A stretch of 64,000 nt of DNA from Kitasatospora sp. CB01950 (GTDB lineage Bacteria > Actinomycetota > Actinomycetes > Streptomycetales > Streptomycetaceae), in the NCBI RefSeq assembly GCF_001905465.1, contig NZ_LISX01000001.1, positions 1-64,000 of the forward strand. Direction: 5' to 3'. Position 1 is the first letter of the stretch. Each line of letters starts with the position of its first letter. Below the pieces are notes generated by a model. The model was not told the DNA's origin. It ran no database searches and saw only the letters and a list, made by a program, of their open reading frames with translations. A program made the translations under genes and the position numbers. Shown in pieces: positions 41,478-50,462 of this stretch.

Positions 41478-43511
41478 ATGGAAGAGCCTCGTCGTCTAGG
41501 CGGCAGGTACGAGCTCGGCGGCGTTCTCGGACGCGGTGGCATGGCCGAGGTGTACCTCGCCCACGACACCCGGCTCGGCCGCCAGGTCGCAGTGAAGACC
41601 CTCCGCACCGACATGGCCCGCGACCCCTCGTTCCAGGCCCGCTTCCGCCGTGAGGCGCAGTCCGCGGCCTCCCTCAACCACCCCGCCATCGTTGCCGTCT
41701 ACGACACCGGCGAGGACTACATCGACGGGATCTCCATCCCGTACATCGTGATGGAGTACGTCGAGGGCTCCACCCTGCGCGAGCTGCTGCACACCGGGCG
41801 GCGACTGCTGCCCGAGCGCGCGCTGGAGATGACCATCGGCATCCTGCAGGCGCTCGAGTACTCGCACCGCGCCGGCATCGTGCACCGCGACATCAAGCCC
41901 GCCAACGTCATGCTGACCCGGCAGGGCAACGTCAAGGTGATGGACTTCGGCATCGCCCGTGCGATGGGCGACGCCGGCATGACGATGACGCAGACCTCCG
42001 CGGTCATCGGCACCGCCCAGTACCTCTCCCCCGAGCAGGCCAAGGGCGAGACCGTCGACGCCCGCTCCGACCTGTACTCCACCGGCTGCCTGCTGTACGA
42101 ACTGCTCACGGTGCGTCCCCCGTTCGTGGGCGACTCCCCCGTCGCGGTGGCCTACCAGCACGTCCGCGAGGAGCCCTCGCCGCCGTCCGTGTACGACCCC
42201 GAGGTACGCCCGGAGATCGACGCGATCGTGCTGAAGGCGCTCGCCAAGGAGCGCGACTACCGCTACCAGTCCGCCGACGAGATGCGCGACGACATCGAGC
42301 GCTTCCTTGACGGCCTCCCGGTCGCCGCCGCCCAGCAGGCCGCCTACGGGGCCGGCCCGGGCGGTTACGGCTACGACCAGGGCGCGCAGTACGACCCGTA
42401 CGGCCAGACCAACATGCTGCCCCAGCAGGGCGGCCCCACCACCATGCTGCCGCCGGTCGGCCACCAGCAGCCCGCCCCCTACGGCGGCTACCAGGACGAC
42501 GGCTACGGCAACGGTGGCGGCGGCTACGACGACAACGGCTACGAGGGCCGGGCCGGCCGCCGGCGCGAGGAGCAGCCGAAGAAGAACAACACCTCCTGGA
42601 TCGTGCTCGCCGTCGCGGCGGTGCTGGTCCTGGTCGGCGCGTTCTTCGTGGTGCAGGCGATGGTGAAGACCGGCTCCACCGCCAAGACCACCGTCCCGAA
42701 CCTGATCGGCAAGACGCTCTCCGACGCGGAGGCCGCGGCCAAGTCGCAGAACGCCTCGCTCACCGTGGTCGCGGGCGACCCGATCGCCTGCCCCGACACC
42801 AAGATCCAGAAGGACCAGGTCTGCACCCAGGAGCAGGCCGCGGGCGCCGAGATCGCCACCACCGGCAAGATCACCGTGCACCTGTCCTCCGGCCCGGCCC
42901 AGATCGACGTCCCCGACGTCACCGGCCAGACCAAGGACGCCGCCACCGCGACCCTGACCGGCAAGGGCTTCCAGGTCACCGTCAACTACAGCAACGACGA
43001 CAAGGTCGAGCCGGACAAGGTCATCTCGCAGTCGGTGAACGGCAAGGCCGCGGCCAACGCCAGCATCACCCTGGTGGTCTCCTCCGGCCAGCAGAAGGTC
43101 ACCGTGCCGAACCTGGTCGGGCAGTCCCAGGACAACGCCTCCCAGACGCTTTCCGACCTCGGCCTGCAGGTGGCCGTGGTCACCAAGACCGTCAGCGCCA
43201 CCGACCAGGCCAAGGTCGGCCAGGTCATCGCCCAGGACAAGACCGGCCCGGTCGCGAAGAACACCAAGGTCACCCTCACGATCGGCAAGCTGGCCGACAA
43301 GTTGACGGTGCCGCCGCTGCAGAACCTCAAGCTGTCCGACGCGATCAAGGCGCTGACCGCGAACGGGATCACGAAGTACCAGCTGATCGGCCCCCAGGAC
43401 CCGCAGGCGATCGTCTACCTCTTCACCCCGAGCGCCGGGACGCAGATCACCGCGGACGACACCGTGGTGCTGACGCTCAGGCCCGCGGACAAGACGCCGG
43501 GCACGCCCTGA
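41478..43511 (+). CDS. pknB: PknB-type Ser/Thr protein kinase with four PASTA domains
   Basis: A 677-aa transmembrane kinase. The Hanks-type kinase domain (about 12-275) has a Gly loop LGRGGMAEVYLA, Lys40 (VAVKTL), catalytic Asp138 (HRDIKPAN), DFG and an activation loop with MTMTQTSAVIGT. A Gly/Tyr/Gln-rich juxtamembrane linker precedes a membrane helix at about 375-396. Four extracellular PASTA repeats (about 405-675) sense muropeptides or lipid II in homologues; the first has a Cys pair (IACPDTK, QVCTQ) that may form a disulfide. It closes the growth-regulation cluster. Confidence 0.95.
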   Translation: MEEPRRLGGRYELGGVLGRGGMAEVYLAHDTRLGRQVAVKTLRTDMARDPSFQARFRREAQSAASLNHPAIVAVYDTGEDYIDGISIPYIVMEYVEGSTLRELLHTGRRLLPERALEMTIGILQALEYSHRAGIVHRDIKPANVMLTRQGNVKVMDFGIARAMGDAGMTMTQTSAVIGTAQYLSPEQAKGETVDARSDLYSTGCLLYELLTVRPPFVGDSPVAVAYQHVREEPSPPSVYDPEVRPEIDAIVLKALAKERDYRYQSADEMRDDIERFLDGLPVAAAQQAAYGAGPGGYGYDQGAQYDPYGQTNMLPQQGGPTTMLPPVGHQQPAPYGGYQDDGYGNGGGGYDDNGYEGRAGRRREEQPKKNNTSWIVLAVAAVLVLVGAFFVVQAMVKTGSTAKTTVPNLIGKTLSDAEAAAKSQNASLTVVAGDPIACPDTKIQKDQVCTQEQAAGAEIATTGKITVHLSSGPAQIDVPDVTGQTKDAATATLTGKGFQVTVNYSNDDKVEPDKVISQSVNGKAAANASITLVVSSGQQKVTVPNLVGQSQDNASQTLSDLGLQVAVVTKTVSATDQAKVGQVIAQDKTGPVAKNTKVTLTIGKLADKLTVPPLQNLKLSDAIKALTANGITKYQLIGPQDPQAIVYLFTPSAGTQITADDTVVLTLRPADKTPGTP

Positions 43512-43530
43512 CCGGCACCGCACTGTGAGA

Positions 43531-43562
43531 GGGGCCGCACCGTCCGACGACGGTGCGGCCCC
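43531..43562. terminator. Bidirectional terminator between pknB and sortase genes
   Basis: Perfect 14-base arms (43531-43544 and 43549-43562) with a CGAC loop, between convergent genes. The rightward side continues TTCTCGTT. Confidence 0.88.
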
Positions 43563-43579
43563 TTCTCGTTGACCGGGCG

Positions 43580-44305
43580 TCAGCGGATCTCGGGCGGCGG
43601 GGTGCGGTGGGTGTCCATCGCGTCGATGCGGACGAGCTGCGCCCACACGGCCATCCGGTAGCGGGAGGTGTACACGGGCGTGCAGCTGGTCAGCGTCAGG
43701 TACTTGCCCGGGCCGGTGAACGGCGAGCCCTCGGGGACGGGCGCGACCACGCCCACGTTGTACTTGGAGGTCTGCTGCAGCGTCCCCGCGACCCGGTACA
43801 CGTACCAGGCGTCCCGGGTCTCCACCACCACCGTGTCACCCTCGCCGAGCCGGTCCAGGTCGTGGAACTTCGCGCCGTGCCCGTCCCGGTGCGCCGCCAG
43901 CGCGAAGTTGCCCTCGGCGTCCCAGGGCATCGCCGAGCGGTACGGCTCCTCGTAGACCCCGGCCACGCCCTCGTTGAGCACCTCCGTGCTGGTGCCCATC
44001 CGGATCAGTATGGTCTGGTCGCTCTTCTCGAACGCCGGGACGTGCAGGAAGCCCACGCCGTCCCCCGCCTCGTACTCCGGGGCGGGGGCCTGGTCGCCGG
44101 GCGCGGCCGCCGGGGCGCTCCAGGTCTGCCGCAGCCGGTCGCCCTGCCGGCCCGCGGCCGCCTCGGCGACGACGTCCGTCCACCAGAGCGAGTACCCGAC
44201 GAACAGGGCCAGCACCAGGCCGAGGGTGATCAGCAGCTCCCCCATCAGGCCCAGGGCCGTAGCCACCCGTCCGCGTCCTCGCCCGCCCCGAATGGCTTTG
44301 CCCAT
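43580..44305 (-). CDS. srtE: Class E sortase (first of two)
   Basis: A 241-aa membrane-anchored transpeptidase with an N-terminal helix (about 15-42) and a sortase barrel. Catalytic residues are His in FALAAHRDGHG, Cys in YLTLTSCTP and a following Arg in TSRYRMAVW. Class E sortases in high-GC Gram-positives attach proteins bearing LAXTG-type signals, such as chaplins, to the wall. ATG at 44305. It lies 18 bases after the second sortase. Confidence 0.9.
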   Translation of the reverse strand: MGKAIRGGRGRGRVATALGLMGELLITLGLVLALFVGYSLWWTDVVAEAAAGRQGDRLRQTWSAPAAAPGDQAPAPEYEAGDGVGFLHVPAFEKSDQTILIRMGTSTEVLNEGVAGVYEEPYRSAMPWDAEGNFALAAHRDGHGAKFHDLDRLGEGDTVVVETRDAWYVYRVAGTLQQTSKYNVGVVAPVPEGSPFTGPGKYLTLTSCTPVYTSRYRMAVWAQLVRIDAMDTHRTPPPEIR

Positions 44306-44323
44306 GGTGCCGTGCCTCGCTGC

Positions 44324-45271
44324 TCAGTGTTGCCCGGTCAGCGCCTCCGGCTGCCCCTGGCTCCTCGGCCGTTCGTCGACCATCTTGCCAAACACGATCA
44401 GCCTTCCCCGGGCACTGAACTCCGGCGTGCATGTCGTCATGGTCAGATAGCGGCCCGGCGCGGTGAACGGCGAGCCCTTGGGCACCGGTTGAATCACCGA
44501 CACATTGCTCGGCGGGGTCTCCGGGATGCCGCCCGCCACCTCGTACGTGTAGTAGGCGGTCGCGGTCTCCACCACGATCTTGTCCCCCGGGACGAGCTTG
44601 CCGATCTCCCGGAACGGCTGGCCGTGCGTGGTGCGGTGCGCGGCGACCGAGAAGTTGCCGGCCTGGTCGGAGGGCATCGCGGTGCCGGTGTAGTGGCCGA
44701 CCAGCCCCTTGTCGAGCACCTGCTGCTTGTTGGTGCCCTCCGCGATCGGGTAGGTCAGGTCCAGCTTCGGGATGTGGATGATCGCGAAGCCCTTGCCGGG
44801 CTCGAACGTGGTCGGCGGCGCGGGCGTGGTCCCGTCGGTCGACGGTGCGGCGGGCTGCGCCCACTGCTGTTCCAGCTTCTTGCCGGCGGCGTTGGCGGCG
44901 TTGTCGGCCACCACGTTGGTCCACCACAGCTGGTAGGAGACGAACAGCAGCATCACCACGCCGAGGGAGATGAACAGCTCCCCCATCACGCGGGCCAGCA
45001 CCACCCGCTTGCGCTCCTTGGGCCGCGGCGGACGCGCCCCCTGGGCCCGCCCGGACGCCCGCCGTCGGCCGGTGCCCGCCCGCAGGCCCACCGGCCCCTG
45101 GGCGCGCCGCCGTCCGGCACCGTCGTCCGGCCCGGGTATCGCGGCCCGGTCCGGCTCGGTGGGCGGCAGCCGCAGCTGCAGGGTCTGTTCCGGGGCCGGC
45201 TCGTAGACGCTCCAGCCGTCCGGCTCGCCCATCTCCTCGGGGACGCCCCGCTCCGGGCGCACGGCGGTCAT
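44324..45271 (-). CDS. srtE: Class E sortase (second of two)
   Basis: A 315-aa sortase with a long cytosolic N-terminus (about 1-88, Arg/Pro/Gly-rich) before the membrane helix (about 92-117). The barrel has SVAAHRTTHGQPF with the catalytic His, YLTMTTCTPEFS with the Cys and SARGRLIVFG with the Arg. The tail differs from its neighbour, so the two may divide substrates. It starts four bases after the trpG stop, with GGAG in the trpG end, implying cotranscription. Confidence 0.9.
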   Translation of the reverse strand: MTAVRPERGVPEEMGEPDGWSVYEPAPEQTLQLRLPPTEPDRAAIPGPDDGAGRRRAQGPVGLRAGTGRRRASGRAQGARPPRPKERKRVVLARVMGELFISLGVVMLLFVSYQLWWTNVVADNAANAAGKKLEQQWAQPAAPSTDGTTPAPPTTFEPGKGFAIIHIPKLDLTYPIAEGTNKQQVLDKGLVGHYTGTAMPSDQAGNFSVAAHRTTHGQPFREIGKLVPGDKIVVETATAYYTYEVAGGIPETPPSNVSVIQPVPKGSPFTAPGRYLTMTTCTPEFSARGRLIVFGKMVDERPRSQGQPEALTGQH

Positions 45272-45275
45272 CCGG

Positions 45276-45938
45276 TCAGCTCCGGCCGATCACCGGGGCG
45301 AGGCCGGCCGAGCGGCCGACCGCCTCCGGGAACCCGCACTCGGCCAGCCAGTTGGCGAGCATCCGGTGCCCGCCCTCGGTGAGCACCGACTCCGGGTGGA
45401 ACTGGACGCCCTCGACCAGCAGTTCACGGTGCCGCAGGCCCATGATCACGCCGCTGTCGGTGCGCGAGGTGACCACCAGCTCGGCGGGCACCGTGTCGGG
45501 CTCGACGGCCAGCGAGTGGTAGCGGGTCGCGGTCAGCGGCGAGGGCAGGCCCTCGAACACCCCGCCGTCCTCGTGCACCACCGAGGAGGTCTTGCCGTGC
45601 AGCAGCTCGGGGGCCCGGCCGACGACCGCGCCGTACGCCACCGCGATCGACTGCAGCCCCAGGCACACCCCGAACAGCGGCAGCCCGATCCGCGCGCAGT
45701 GGTGCACCATCTCCACGCACACGCCCGCCTCCTCCGGCGTCCCGGGCCCGGGGGACAGCAGCACGCCGTCGTAGCCCTCCGCGCCCTCCCTGGGCCGGGC
45801 GTGAGCCACCGTCAGCCGGTCGTTGCGGACCACCTCGCAGACCGCGCCCAGCTGGTACAGGTACTGGACGAGGTTGAAGACGAAGCTGTCGTAGTTGTCG
45901 ACCACGAGGATCCGGGGCGGGTGGCCGGCGGAGGTCAT
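45276..45938 (-). CDS. trpG: Anthranilate/aminodeoxychorismate synthase glutamine amidotransferase
   Basis: A 220-aa class I glutamine amidotransferase that gives ammonia to a chorismate-using partner for tryptophan or folate synthesis. The start ILVVDNYDSFVFNLVQYL, the nucleophile loop PLFGVCLGLQSIA and GVQFHPESVLTEGG are characteristic. It is not next to trpE or pabB, so trpG and pabA roles cannot be separated. ATG at 45938 has AGGAG six bases upstream. It leads the two sortase genes. Confidence 0.93.
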   Translation of the reverse strand: MTSAGHPPRILVVDNYDSFVFNLVQYLYQLGAVCEVVRNDRLTVAHARPREGAEGYDGVLLSPGPGTPEEAGVCVEMVHHCARIGLPLFGVCLGLQSIAVAYGAVVGRAPELLHGKTSSVVHEDGGVFEGLPSPLTATRYHSLAVEPDTVPAELVVTSRTDSGVIMGLRHRELLVEGVQFHPESVLTEGGHRMLANWLAECGFPEAVGRSAGLAPVIGRS

Positions 45939-45991
45939 CGCTAACTCCTGGGGTGTGCGTGCGTCGAAGGGCGGGCGGAACCGGAGCCGGT

Positions 45992-46162
45992 TCAGCCGCC
46001 GCCGCCCTGGTCCACCGTCACGTTCCCGAAGGGGAGCAGCGGCTCGGCCCACGGGAACACGAACTGGAACAGGACGTAGACCACTCCGAGGACGAGCGCC
46101 AGCGCGATCAGCGCACGAACCGGCGAAGGGCCCGGAAGATGCCGCCAGATCCAGCCGTACAT
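45992..46162 (-). CDS. Small single-helix membrane protein
   Basis: A 56-aa protein with one membrane helix (about 17-38, ALIALALVLGVVYVLFQFVF) and an outer tail ending GNVTVDQGGGG. Function unknown. ATG at 46162 is well supported by GAGGAG. Such a gene is conserved between the DUF881 and trpG genes in Streptomyces, which suggests an envelope role. Confidence 0.75.
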   Translation of the reverse strand: MYGWIWRHLPGPSPVRALIALALVLGVVYVLFQFVFPWAEPLLPFGNVTVDQGGGG

Positions 46163-46252
46163 GGTGCTCCTCGTCACTCGGGTCGCCCCAAGCGTAGACG
46201 CCCACCCGCCCGCCCCAGGCGGGTATCCGCGCAACGGACCCTGCGCGGCGGC

Positions 46253-47023
46253 CTACTGGGCGGAGGCGGCCCGCAGGTCGATCGATCCGGCGTACCCTGG
46301 CAGGCTCAGCTCGTTGCCCTCCTGGACCTTCCAGCCCAGTCCGTAGGCGGCCACGTAGCCCAGGTAGTTGCGGATCGTCGGGTCGGCGTCCACCGCGGCG
46401 CGCAGCGCGTCGCTCCGGCCGACCGCGCGGATCACGTACGGCGGGGAGTAGACCCGGCCCTGCAGCAGCAGGGTGTTGCCGACGCAGCGGACGGCGCTGG
46501 TGGAGATCAGCCGCTGGTCCATCACCTGGATGCCCTCGGCGCCGCCCCGCCAGAGCGCGTTCACCACGGCCTGGATGTCCTGCTGGTGGATCACCAGGTC
46601 GTTCACCCCGGGTTCGGGGACGCCGGGGATCCGGGCGGTGGCGTTCGGCGGGGCGTCGTCCAGCGTGACGGTCAGCCCGGGCCCGTGCAGCGGGTCCAGC
46701 CCGGCGGCCTGCTGCAGCGCGGCCAGCCGGGCGGCGTCGTCCGGGCTCTGCCCCTGCTCGCGGGCCAGGCCGTCGGCCCGGTCCTGGTCGGCGGCGACCT
46801 GCTCCTGGAGCTGCTGGTTCTGGGTGGACCGCTGCTGTATGACATCGCTGAGCTTGAGCAGCGAGTTGTCGGTGCGCAGGTCGGTGCCGTGGGCGGTCCG
46901 ACCGCTCACGTAGAACAGCAGACCGGCGAGTGCAAAGACGGTGCAGGTCAGGGCACGTCCGACAATTCGACCCCGGCGCGGGCGCGCAGCCGGGATCGGC
47001 GAAGAAATCGTGGAATCAGGCAC
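46253..47023 (-). CDS. DUF881 family membrane protein
   Basis: A 256-aa DUF881 protein: an N-terminal membrane helix (about 22-42), a coiled-coil-like segment (about 60-105) and the DUF881 domain with GLTVTLDDAPP, DIQAVVNALWRGGAEGI and SPPYVIRAVG. Members sit beside crgA in actinomycetes and are implicated in division or wall growth, but the mechanism is not known. GTG at 47023. It is divergent from crgA. Confidence 0.88.
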   Translation of the reverse strand: MPDSTISSPIPAARPRRGRIVGRALTCTVFALAGLLFYVSGRTAHGTDLRTDNSLLKLSDVIQQRSTQNQQLQEQVAADQDRADGLAREQGQSPDDAARLAALQQAAGLDPLHGPGLTVTLDDAPPNATARIPGVPEPGVNDLVIHQQDIQAVVNALWRGGAEGIQVMDQRLISTSAVRCVGNTLLLQGRVYSPPYVIRAVGRSDALRAAVDADPTIRNYLGYVAAYGLGWKVQEGNELSLPGYAGSIDLRAASAQ

Positions 47024-47176
47024 CGTACCCTTATCTCCCTCAGACCCGGCGAGCCACTACGCTAACGGACGCCGGTGGCATGTGCGGAGCTCCGACCGTA
47101 CGGATCCGGTCCCGTGTGCCACCTCGCCCCCACTGACCACCTGCGCGGTCACAGCGCATCGACAGGAGAGCCCCTC

Positions 47177-47434
47177 GTGCCGAAGTCTCGACTCCGCAAG
47201 AAGGCCGACTACACGCCGCCGCCGACCGCCGCGACCCCCGTGAAGATCGGCTCCGGCAACCGGAGCTGGGTGGCACCGCTGATGCTGGTGCTGTTCCTGA
47301 TCGGCCTGGCCTGGATCGTCAGCTACTACGTGACCAGCGGCACCTGGCCGGTCCGCAGCTGGGGCAACTGGAACATCCTGGCCGGCTTCGGTTTCATCGC
47401 GGCGGGATTCGGCGTCTCCACACAGTGGAAGTGA
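47177..47434 (+). CDS. crgA: Cell division protein CrgA
   Basis: An 85-aa protein with two membrane helices (about 32-52 and 68-82). [15 protein letters not shown] and [11 protein letters not shown] are typical of CrgA. In Streptomyces, CrgA coordinates aerial growth with FtsZ ring formation; in mycobacteria it is a divisome scaffold. GTG at 47177 follows ACAGGAGAG. Confidence 0.95.
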   Translation: MPKSRLRKKADYTPPPTAATPVKIGSGNRSWVAPLMLVLFLIGLAWIVSYYVTSGTWPVRSWGNWNILAGFGFIAAGFGVSTQWK

Positions 47435-47553
47435 GGCCGCTGCCGCCCGCCGGGCGGCTGTCGGCCTGATCCGCCTCCGCACCGCCTCGACCTCCGGGCC
47501 GGGGCGGTGTTCGGCGCGCCCGGGCGTCGGTCGGTCACAGAGCGTCCGAACGT

Positions 47554-47678
47554 TTATCCACAGGGTTGTCCACACTGGGGAAAACTTCCGCCAGTCCTGT
47601 GGATAACTCGCAACGAAGCAGGATAACGCGCGTAGACCAGGGAAATCCAATCGCCCGCCGCGCACCTCTTGTGGACAG
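47554..47678. promoter_or_regulatory. Cluster of four DnaA-box-like sites
   Basis: In the 260-bp crgA/rhomboid intergenic region are TTATCCACA (47554-47562), TTGTCCACA (47566-47574), TGTGGATAA (47598-47606) and TGTGGACAG (47670-47678). The two middle sequences flank an A-containing patch. The density is far above chance at this GC content, and it is about 16 kb from oriC. It may titrate DnaA or regulate the flanking genes; this is inference. Confidence 0.7.
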
Positions 47679-47694
47679 CGCGGGATGACGCCGG

Positions 47695-48597
47695 TCAGCC
47701 CGGCAGACGGGCCATCCCCAGCAGCACCAGCGCCAGGCCGACGGCCAGCACCGCGACCGTCGTCAACCCCTGCACCAGGTTCCGGTGCGCCCGTGGGGCG
47801 TACATCATGCCCGCGGCGATGACGGCGCCCGCCACCAGGCCGCCGATGTGCGCCCGCCAGTCGATCATGCTCTTCAGCGAGAACGTGATCACCAGGTTCA
47901 CCACCAGCAGCGCGATCACCGGCTGCATCGGCACCCGGCGCACCCGGAACAGCACCGCGGTGGCGCCCAGCAGACCGAAGATCGCCCCGGACGCGCCGAC
48001 CGTGAACAGCTGGTTGGGCCCCGCCGTCAGCATGAACGACAGCGCGTTGCCCACGATGCCCGACACCAGGTACAGCACGACGAACCGCACCCGGCCCAGC
48101 ACCCGTTCCAGCTGGGGCCCGAGCACCCAGAGCGAGAACATGTTGGTCGCGATGTGCAGCAGGCCGCCGTGCACGAACATCGCGGTGACCAGCCGGTACC
48201 ACTCCTGCGGGCCTTCGGCCATGCCGTACCGCAGGCCCGGCAGCGGCGCCCAGCTGACCAGGCCGAGCTTGACCTGCCAGTCCCTGGACACGTACTCGGT
48301 CAGCAGGAACACCAGCAGGTTCAGGCCGATCAGCACCTTGGTGACCAGCGCCCCGTCGCCGAGCGCCAGCACCCCGCCGAACGAGGTCCGCTGCCGGGGC
48401 GCCTGTTCGGCCGCGCCGCGCACGCAGTCCGGGCACTGGAAGCCCACCGAGGCGGACACCATGCACTCCGGGCAGACCGGCCGCCCGCACCGGGCACAGG
48501 ACACGCCCGTCTCCCGCTCCGGGTGCCGGTGGCACCGGGGCAGCCCGGATCCCTGGCCGTCCACGGGCATCGGCCGCACGGGTTCCTCCGGAAGCAT
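47695..48597 (-). CDS. Rhomboid family intramembrane serine protease
   Basis: A 300-aa rhomboid with an N-terminal zinc-ribbon or B-box-like Cys/His segment (CARCGRPVCPECM, CPDC) and about six to seven membrane helices. The catalytic Ser is in GASGAIFGLLGA and the His in WRAHIGGLVAG; HGGLLHIATNMFSLW is the conserved His/Asn helix. It should cut membrane proteins within the bilayer. Substrates are unknown. ATG at 48597 with GAGGAGGG upstream. Confidence 0.92.
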   Translation of the reverse strand: MLPEEPVRPMPVDGQGSGLPRCHRHPERETGVSCARCGRPVCPECMVSASVGFQCPDCVRGAAEQAPRQRTSFGGVLALGDGALVTKVLIGLNLLVFLLTEYVSRDWQVKLGLVSWAPLPGLRYGMAEGPQEWYRLVTAMFVHGGLLHIATNMFSLWVLGPQLERVLGRVRFVVLYLVSGIVGNALSFMLTAGPNQLFTVGASGAIFGLLGATAVLFRVRRVPMQPVIALLVVNLVITFSLKSMIDWRAHIGGLVAGAVIAAGMMYAPRAHRNLVQGLTTVAVLAVGLALVLLGMARLPG

Positions 48598-48620
48598 CGG
48601 CGCAGTCCCTCCTCGACGAA

Positions 48621-48668
48621 ACGGTCCCGGCGCCGCCGCCGCGCGAAACGGGGCACCGCCGGGACCGT
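48621..48668 (-). terminator. Terminator after the cyclophilin gene
   Basis: Twelve-base perfect arms (48621-48632 and 48657-48668) with a 24-base loop. A smaller CCGCCC/GGGCGG hairpin with a CGAA loop (48699-48714) precedes it on the leftward strand, right after the stop codon. Confidence 0.6.
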
Positions 48669-48726
48669 CCAGGCTACTGCGCGCCGGGGCGCGCGGGACC
48701 GCCCCGAAGGGCGGCAGGGTCGCGAA

Positions 48727-49254
48727 TCAGCCGCGCGAAACGACGACCGACTCGATCACCACGTCCTGGACCGGGCGGTCGTAGGGCTTGGTGGTGGCGG
48801 TGGTGCCGATCGCGTCCACGACCTTCTGGCTGGCCGCGTCCACGACCTCGCCGAAGATGCTGTGCTTGCGGTTCAGCCAGGTGGTCGGGGCCACCGTGAT
48901 GAAGAACTGCGAGCCGTTGGTGCCCGGGCCGGCGTTGGCCATGGCCAGCAGGTACGGGCGGTCGAACGACAGGTCCGGGTGGAACTCGTCGGCGAACTTG
49001 TAGCCCGGGCCGCCGGTGCCGTTGCCCAGCGGGTCGCCGCCCTGGATCATGAAGCCGTCGATCACACGGTGGAACACGGTGCCGTCGTACAGCGGCTTGG
49101 CGGCCACCTCGCCGGTCTCCGGGTTCTTCCACTCGCGAGTGCCCTCGGCCAGCTCGACGAAGTTCGCCACGGTCTTCGGGGCGTGGTTCGGGAAGAGCTT
49201 CACCACGATGTCGCCGCGGTTCGTCTTCAGGGTGGCGGTGAGTTCCTCGGCCAC
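48727..49254 (-). CDS. ppiA: Cyclophilin-type peptidyl-prolyl isomerase
   Basis: A 175-aa cytosolic cyclophilin catalysing proline cis-trans isomerisation. The active-site motifs YDGTVFHRVIDGFMIQGGDP, ANAGPGTNGSQFFIT and WLNRKHSIFGEV are complete, including the Arg and Phe that contact proline. No signal peptide. GTG at 49254 follows AGGAAGG. This locus is conserved near gyrA in actinomycetes, and the symbol follows that usage. Confidence 0.94.
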   Translation of the reverse strand: MAEELTATLKTNRGDIVVKLFPNHAPKTVANFVELAEGTREWKNPETGEVAAKPLYDGTVFHRVIDGFMIQGGDPLGNGTGGPGYKFADEFHPDLSFDRPYLLAMANAGPGTNGSQFFITVAPTTWLNRKHSIFGEVVDAASQKVVDAIGTTATTKPYDRPVQDVVIESVVVSRG

Positions 49255-49420
49255 GGGAGTACCTTCCTGTCTTTTAGCTGACTATCCGGGGAATCATCCC
49301 ATGATCGCCGCAGACGGCTCAGTCGAAGGTGCTCGGCAGATAAGCAGGATGCATGATCTCCTATCAGGTGGAAAGGTGCATACCGGACAACGCCGGACAC
49401 CCGCCGAGAAGGAGAAGCCC

Positions 49421-50314
49421 GTGAGCCGTACGGACACTGCGCGCGAGACCGCCGCACGGGCGAAGGACGCCGTCGCGCCCTACGCCGCCTCCGCGAAGGA
49501 GACCGCCCTGCACTACGCCGAGGAGGCCAAGCAGGTGCTCGGCCCCAAGCTGGAGGCGCTCGGCCCGAAGGCCGCGGCCGCCGGCGCCCAGGCCCGCAGC
49601 GGAGCCGGCCAGGCCGCGCAGGCCGCCCGGGTGCAGTACGTCAAGCACCTCGCCCCGCACCTGGAGCAGGCCTTCTTCAGCCTCCCCCCGGACACCCAGA
49701 AGGCCGCCCTGAAGGCCGTCCACCGGGCCCAGGAAGCCGCGCTCGCCGCCAAGCTGTCGGCCGGTCAGGCCGCCTGCCAGGCCCGGACGAACGTCGCCCC
49801 CAAGGTCGTCGAGACCTTCCAGGCCGCCAAGGACAGCGTCGTCCCGCTCGCCCAGGAGGCCCAGTCCCGCGGCGCCGCCGCGATCACCGCGCTGCAGGGC
49901 AACGTCAGCGCCGCCGAGATCGGCGAACTGGCCGCCAAGAACGCCAAGAAGAAGCGGTGCAACGGCTGGGCGACCGGCCTCGCGGTGGCCGGCGCCGTCG
50001 CCATCGGCACCGGCGTGGTCGCCTGGCAGTGGCTCCGCAGGCAGAACAACCCCGAGTGGCTGGTCGAGCCCCCGGAGCCCGCCACCGCCCCGTCCGCCAC
50101 CACCGCCGCCCGGCCCGGCACCGCCACCGGCGCGCCGGTCGGCGGGGCCACCCTGAACGGCTCCGTCCCGAACGACGATCCGGAGGCCGCGGGCGCCGCC
50201 GAGGCCTCGGAGTCGGCCGGCGCCTCGCCCGCGCCGAAGTCGGGCCCGTCGGTCGGCCATCCCGCCGAGGAGGACGACCGTCCGAAGCCGCACGACCCGC
50301 GCAAGCCGCACTGA
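49421..50314 (+). CDS. DUF5324 family protein
   Basis: A 297-aa protein. Residues about 1-175 are Ala-rich, heptad-like helices without Trp (TARETAARAKDAVAPYAAS), reminiscent of apolipoprotein or LEA-type amphipathic repeats. A single membrane helix follows (about 182-204), then an acidic, disordered Pro/Ala/Glu tail. Known only from actinomycetes, role unknown; a surface- or membrane-associated structural function is guessed from composition. GTG at 49421 after GAGAAGGAGAAG. Confidence 0.85.
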   Translation: MSRTDTARETAARAKDAVAPYAASAKETALHYAEEAKQVLGPKLEALGPKAAAAGAQARSGAGQAAQAARVQYVKHLAPHLEQAFFSLPPDTQKAALKAVHRAQEAALAAKLSAGQAACQARTNVAPKVVETFQAAKDSVVPLAQEAQSRGAAAITALQGNVSAAEIGELAAKNAKKKRCNGWATGLAVAGAVAIGTGVVAWQWLRRQNNPEWLVEPPEPATAPSATTAARPGTATGAPVGGATLNGSVPNDDPEAAGAAEASESAGASPAPKSGPSVGHPAEEDDRPKPHDPRKPH

Positions 50315-50340
50315 GACGGCGCAGGCCCGGAGAGCAGAAA

Positions 50341-50383
50341 ACGACTCCGCCCGACCGCAGCTGGTGCGGTCGGGCGGAGTCGT
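50341..50383. terminator. Very stable bidirectional terminator
   Basis: Perfect 19-base arms (50341-50359 and 50365-50383) around a GCTGG loop, between the convergent DUF5324 and tRNA-Ala genes. On the leftward side it is followed by a short U-tract. Confidence 0.92.
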
Positions 50384-50389
50384 ATCGAG

Positions 50390-50462
50390 TGGAGCCTAGG
50401 GGAGTCGAACCCCTGACATCTGCCATGCAAAGACAGCGCTCTACCAACTGAGCTAAGGCCCC
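50390..50462 (-). tRNA. tRNA-Ala (TGC)
   Basis: 73 bases. Acceptor GGGGCCT pairs with AGGCTCC including a G-U pair, the D-arm is typical, anticodon TGC lies in the loop TTTGCAT, and the T-arm is AGGGGTTCGACTCCCCT. CCA is not encoded. With tRNA-Ile it forms the tRNA pair conserved beside gyrA. Confidence 0.96.
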
